A stretch of DNA of 64,000 nt, taken from positions 44,025,167 to 44,089,166 of the forward strand of contig JAYGXS010000003.1 in assembly GCA_036362985.1 (NCBI GenBank). Direction: 5' to 3'. The stretch is from Ligula intestinalis (taxonomy: Eukaryota; Platyhelminthes; Cestoda; Diphyllobothriidea; Diphyllobothriidae). This document shows positions 63,835-64,000 of the stretch, piece by piece. Below the pieces are notes generated by a model. That model saw nothing but the letters and a program-made list of their open reading frames with translations. It had not been told where the DNA came from and did no database searches. The position numbers and the translations under genes are program-made. Position 1 is the first letter of the stretch. Every line of letters begins with the position of its first letter.

Positions 63835-64000
63835 GCAGCGATCAGTTTCCCAGTTCTAATCTTTGATTTAGTCATTTGCATAAATTCGAAAGAGTAATGG
63901 GCCTAAAACAGAACCCTATGGTTCACTACATTCGGTCTTTACCCAATCGGAGATCGAATTACCAGCAAGAATTTTCTGCACCGCAGATGACATAAAATTT
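63835..64000 (-). pseudogene. LINE reverse transcriptase fragment, cut by the window end
   Basis: On minus the frame reads SISDWVKTECSEP-stop-GSVLGPLLFRIYAND, the RT motif B block (compare SDWVDVVSGVPQGSVLGPLLF at 3.6 kb). The PQ before GSVLG is replaced by P-stop, so it is dead. It continues beyond 64,000. Confidence 0.8.

Overview
The window looks like AT-rich nuclear DNA of a flatworm (Platyhelminthes), most likely a tapeworm or fluke. The grounds are spliced genes mixing 33 and 44 nt introns with introns of 5-7 kb, dense CR1-like and RTE-like LINEs, several Penelope-like elements with a GIY-YIG domain, and a gene pair spaced as in a trans-spliced operon. No species name can be given from this sequence alone.

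Layout. Positions 1-35,800 are almost all intergenic or repeat sequence: a Penelope relic (85-660, -), a near-intact CR1-like LINE with two ORFs (2,483-6,560, -) containing a 10-N assembly gap, a foldback element (9,553-10,080), a deleted LINE with a PHD-finger ORF1 (15,360-16,984, -), a second Penelope fragment (21.6-22.0 kb, +), a broken CR1-like LINE (22.9-25.3 kb, -), inverted-repeat elements (28.0 and 30.3 kb), tRNA-like repeats and an RTE relic (28.7-29.6 kb, +).

From 35,801 to 62,909 two host genes lie in tandem on the minus strand. Upstream is a complete four-exon gene of 174 codons resembling the complex I subunit NDUFA11. About 130 bp after its stop begins a gene spread over about 25 kb, reconstructed here from ten exons whose splice phases all agree. 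It encodes a class IA PI3-kinase regulatory subunit (p85 type) with the order C1 - SAM - C1 - RhoGAP/BH - SH2 - inter-SH2 coil - SH2. The last part of the C-terminal SH2 was not found. Its introns hold an RTE element (55.6-59.1 kb), a Penelope element with hammerhead-ribozyme motifs (37.9-41.0 kb), a CR1 3' end (43.3-44.2 kb) and a foldback insertion with a 13 bp target duplication (44.8-45.0 kb). Every intronic element whose orientation can be read is antisense to the gene.

The most interesting points are the p85 domain order, the probable NDUFA11-p85 polycistron, and the Penelope element whose terminal repeats fold as a hammerhead ribozyme with a complete core. All translations and splice sites were read by eye, with no database search.
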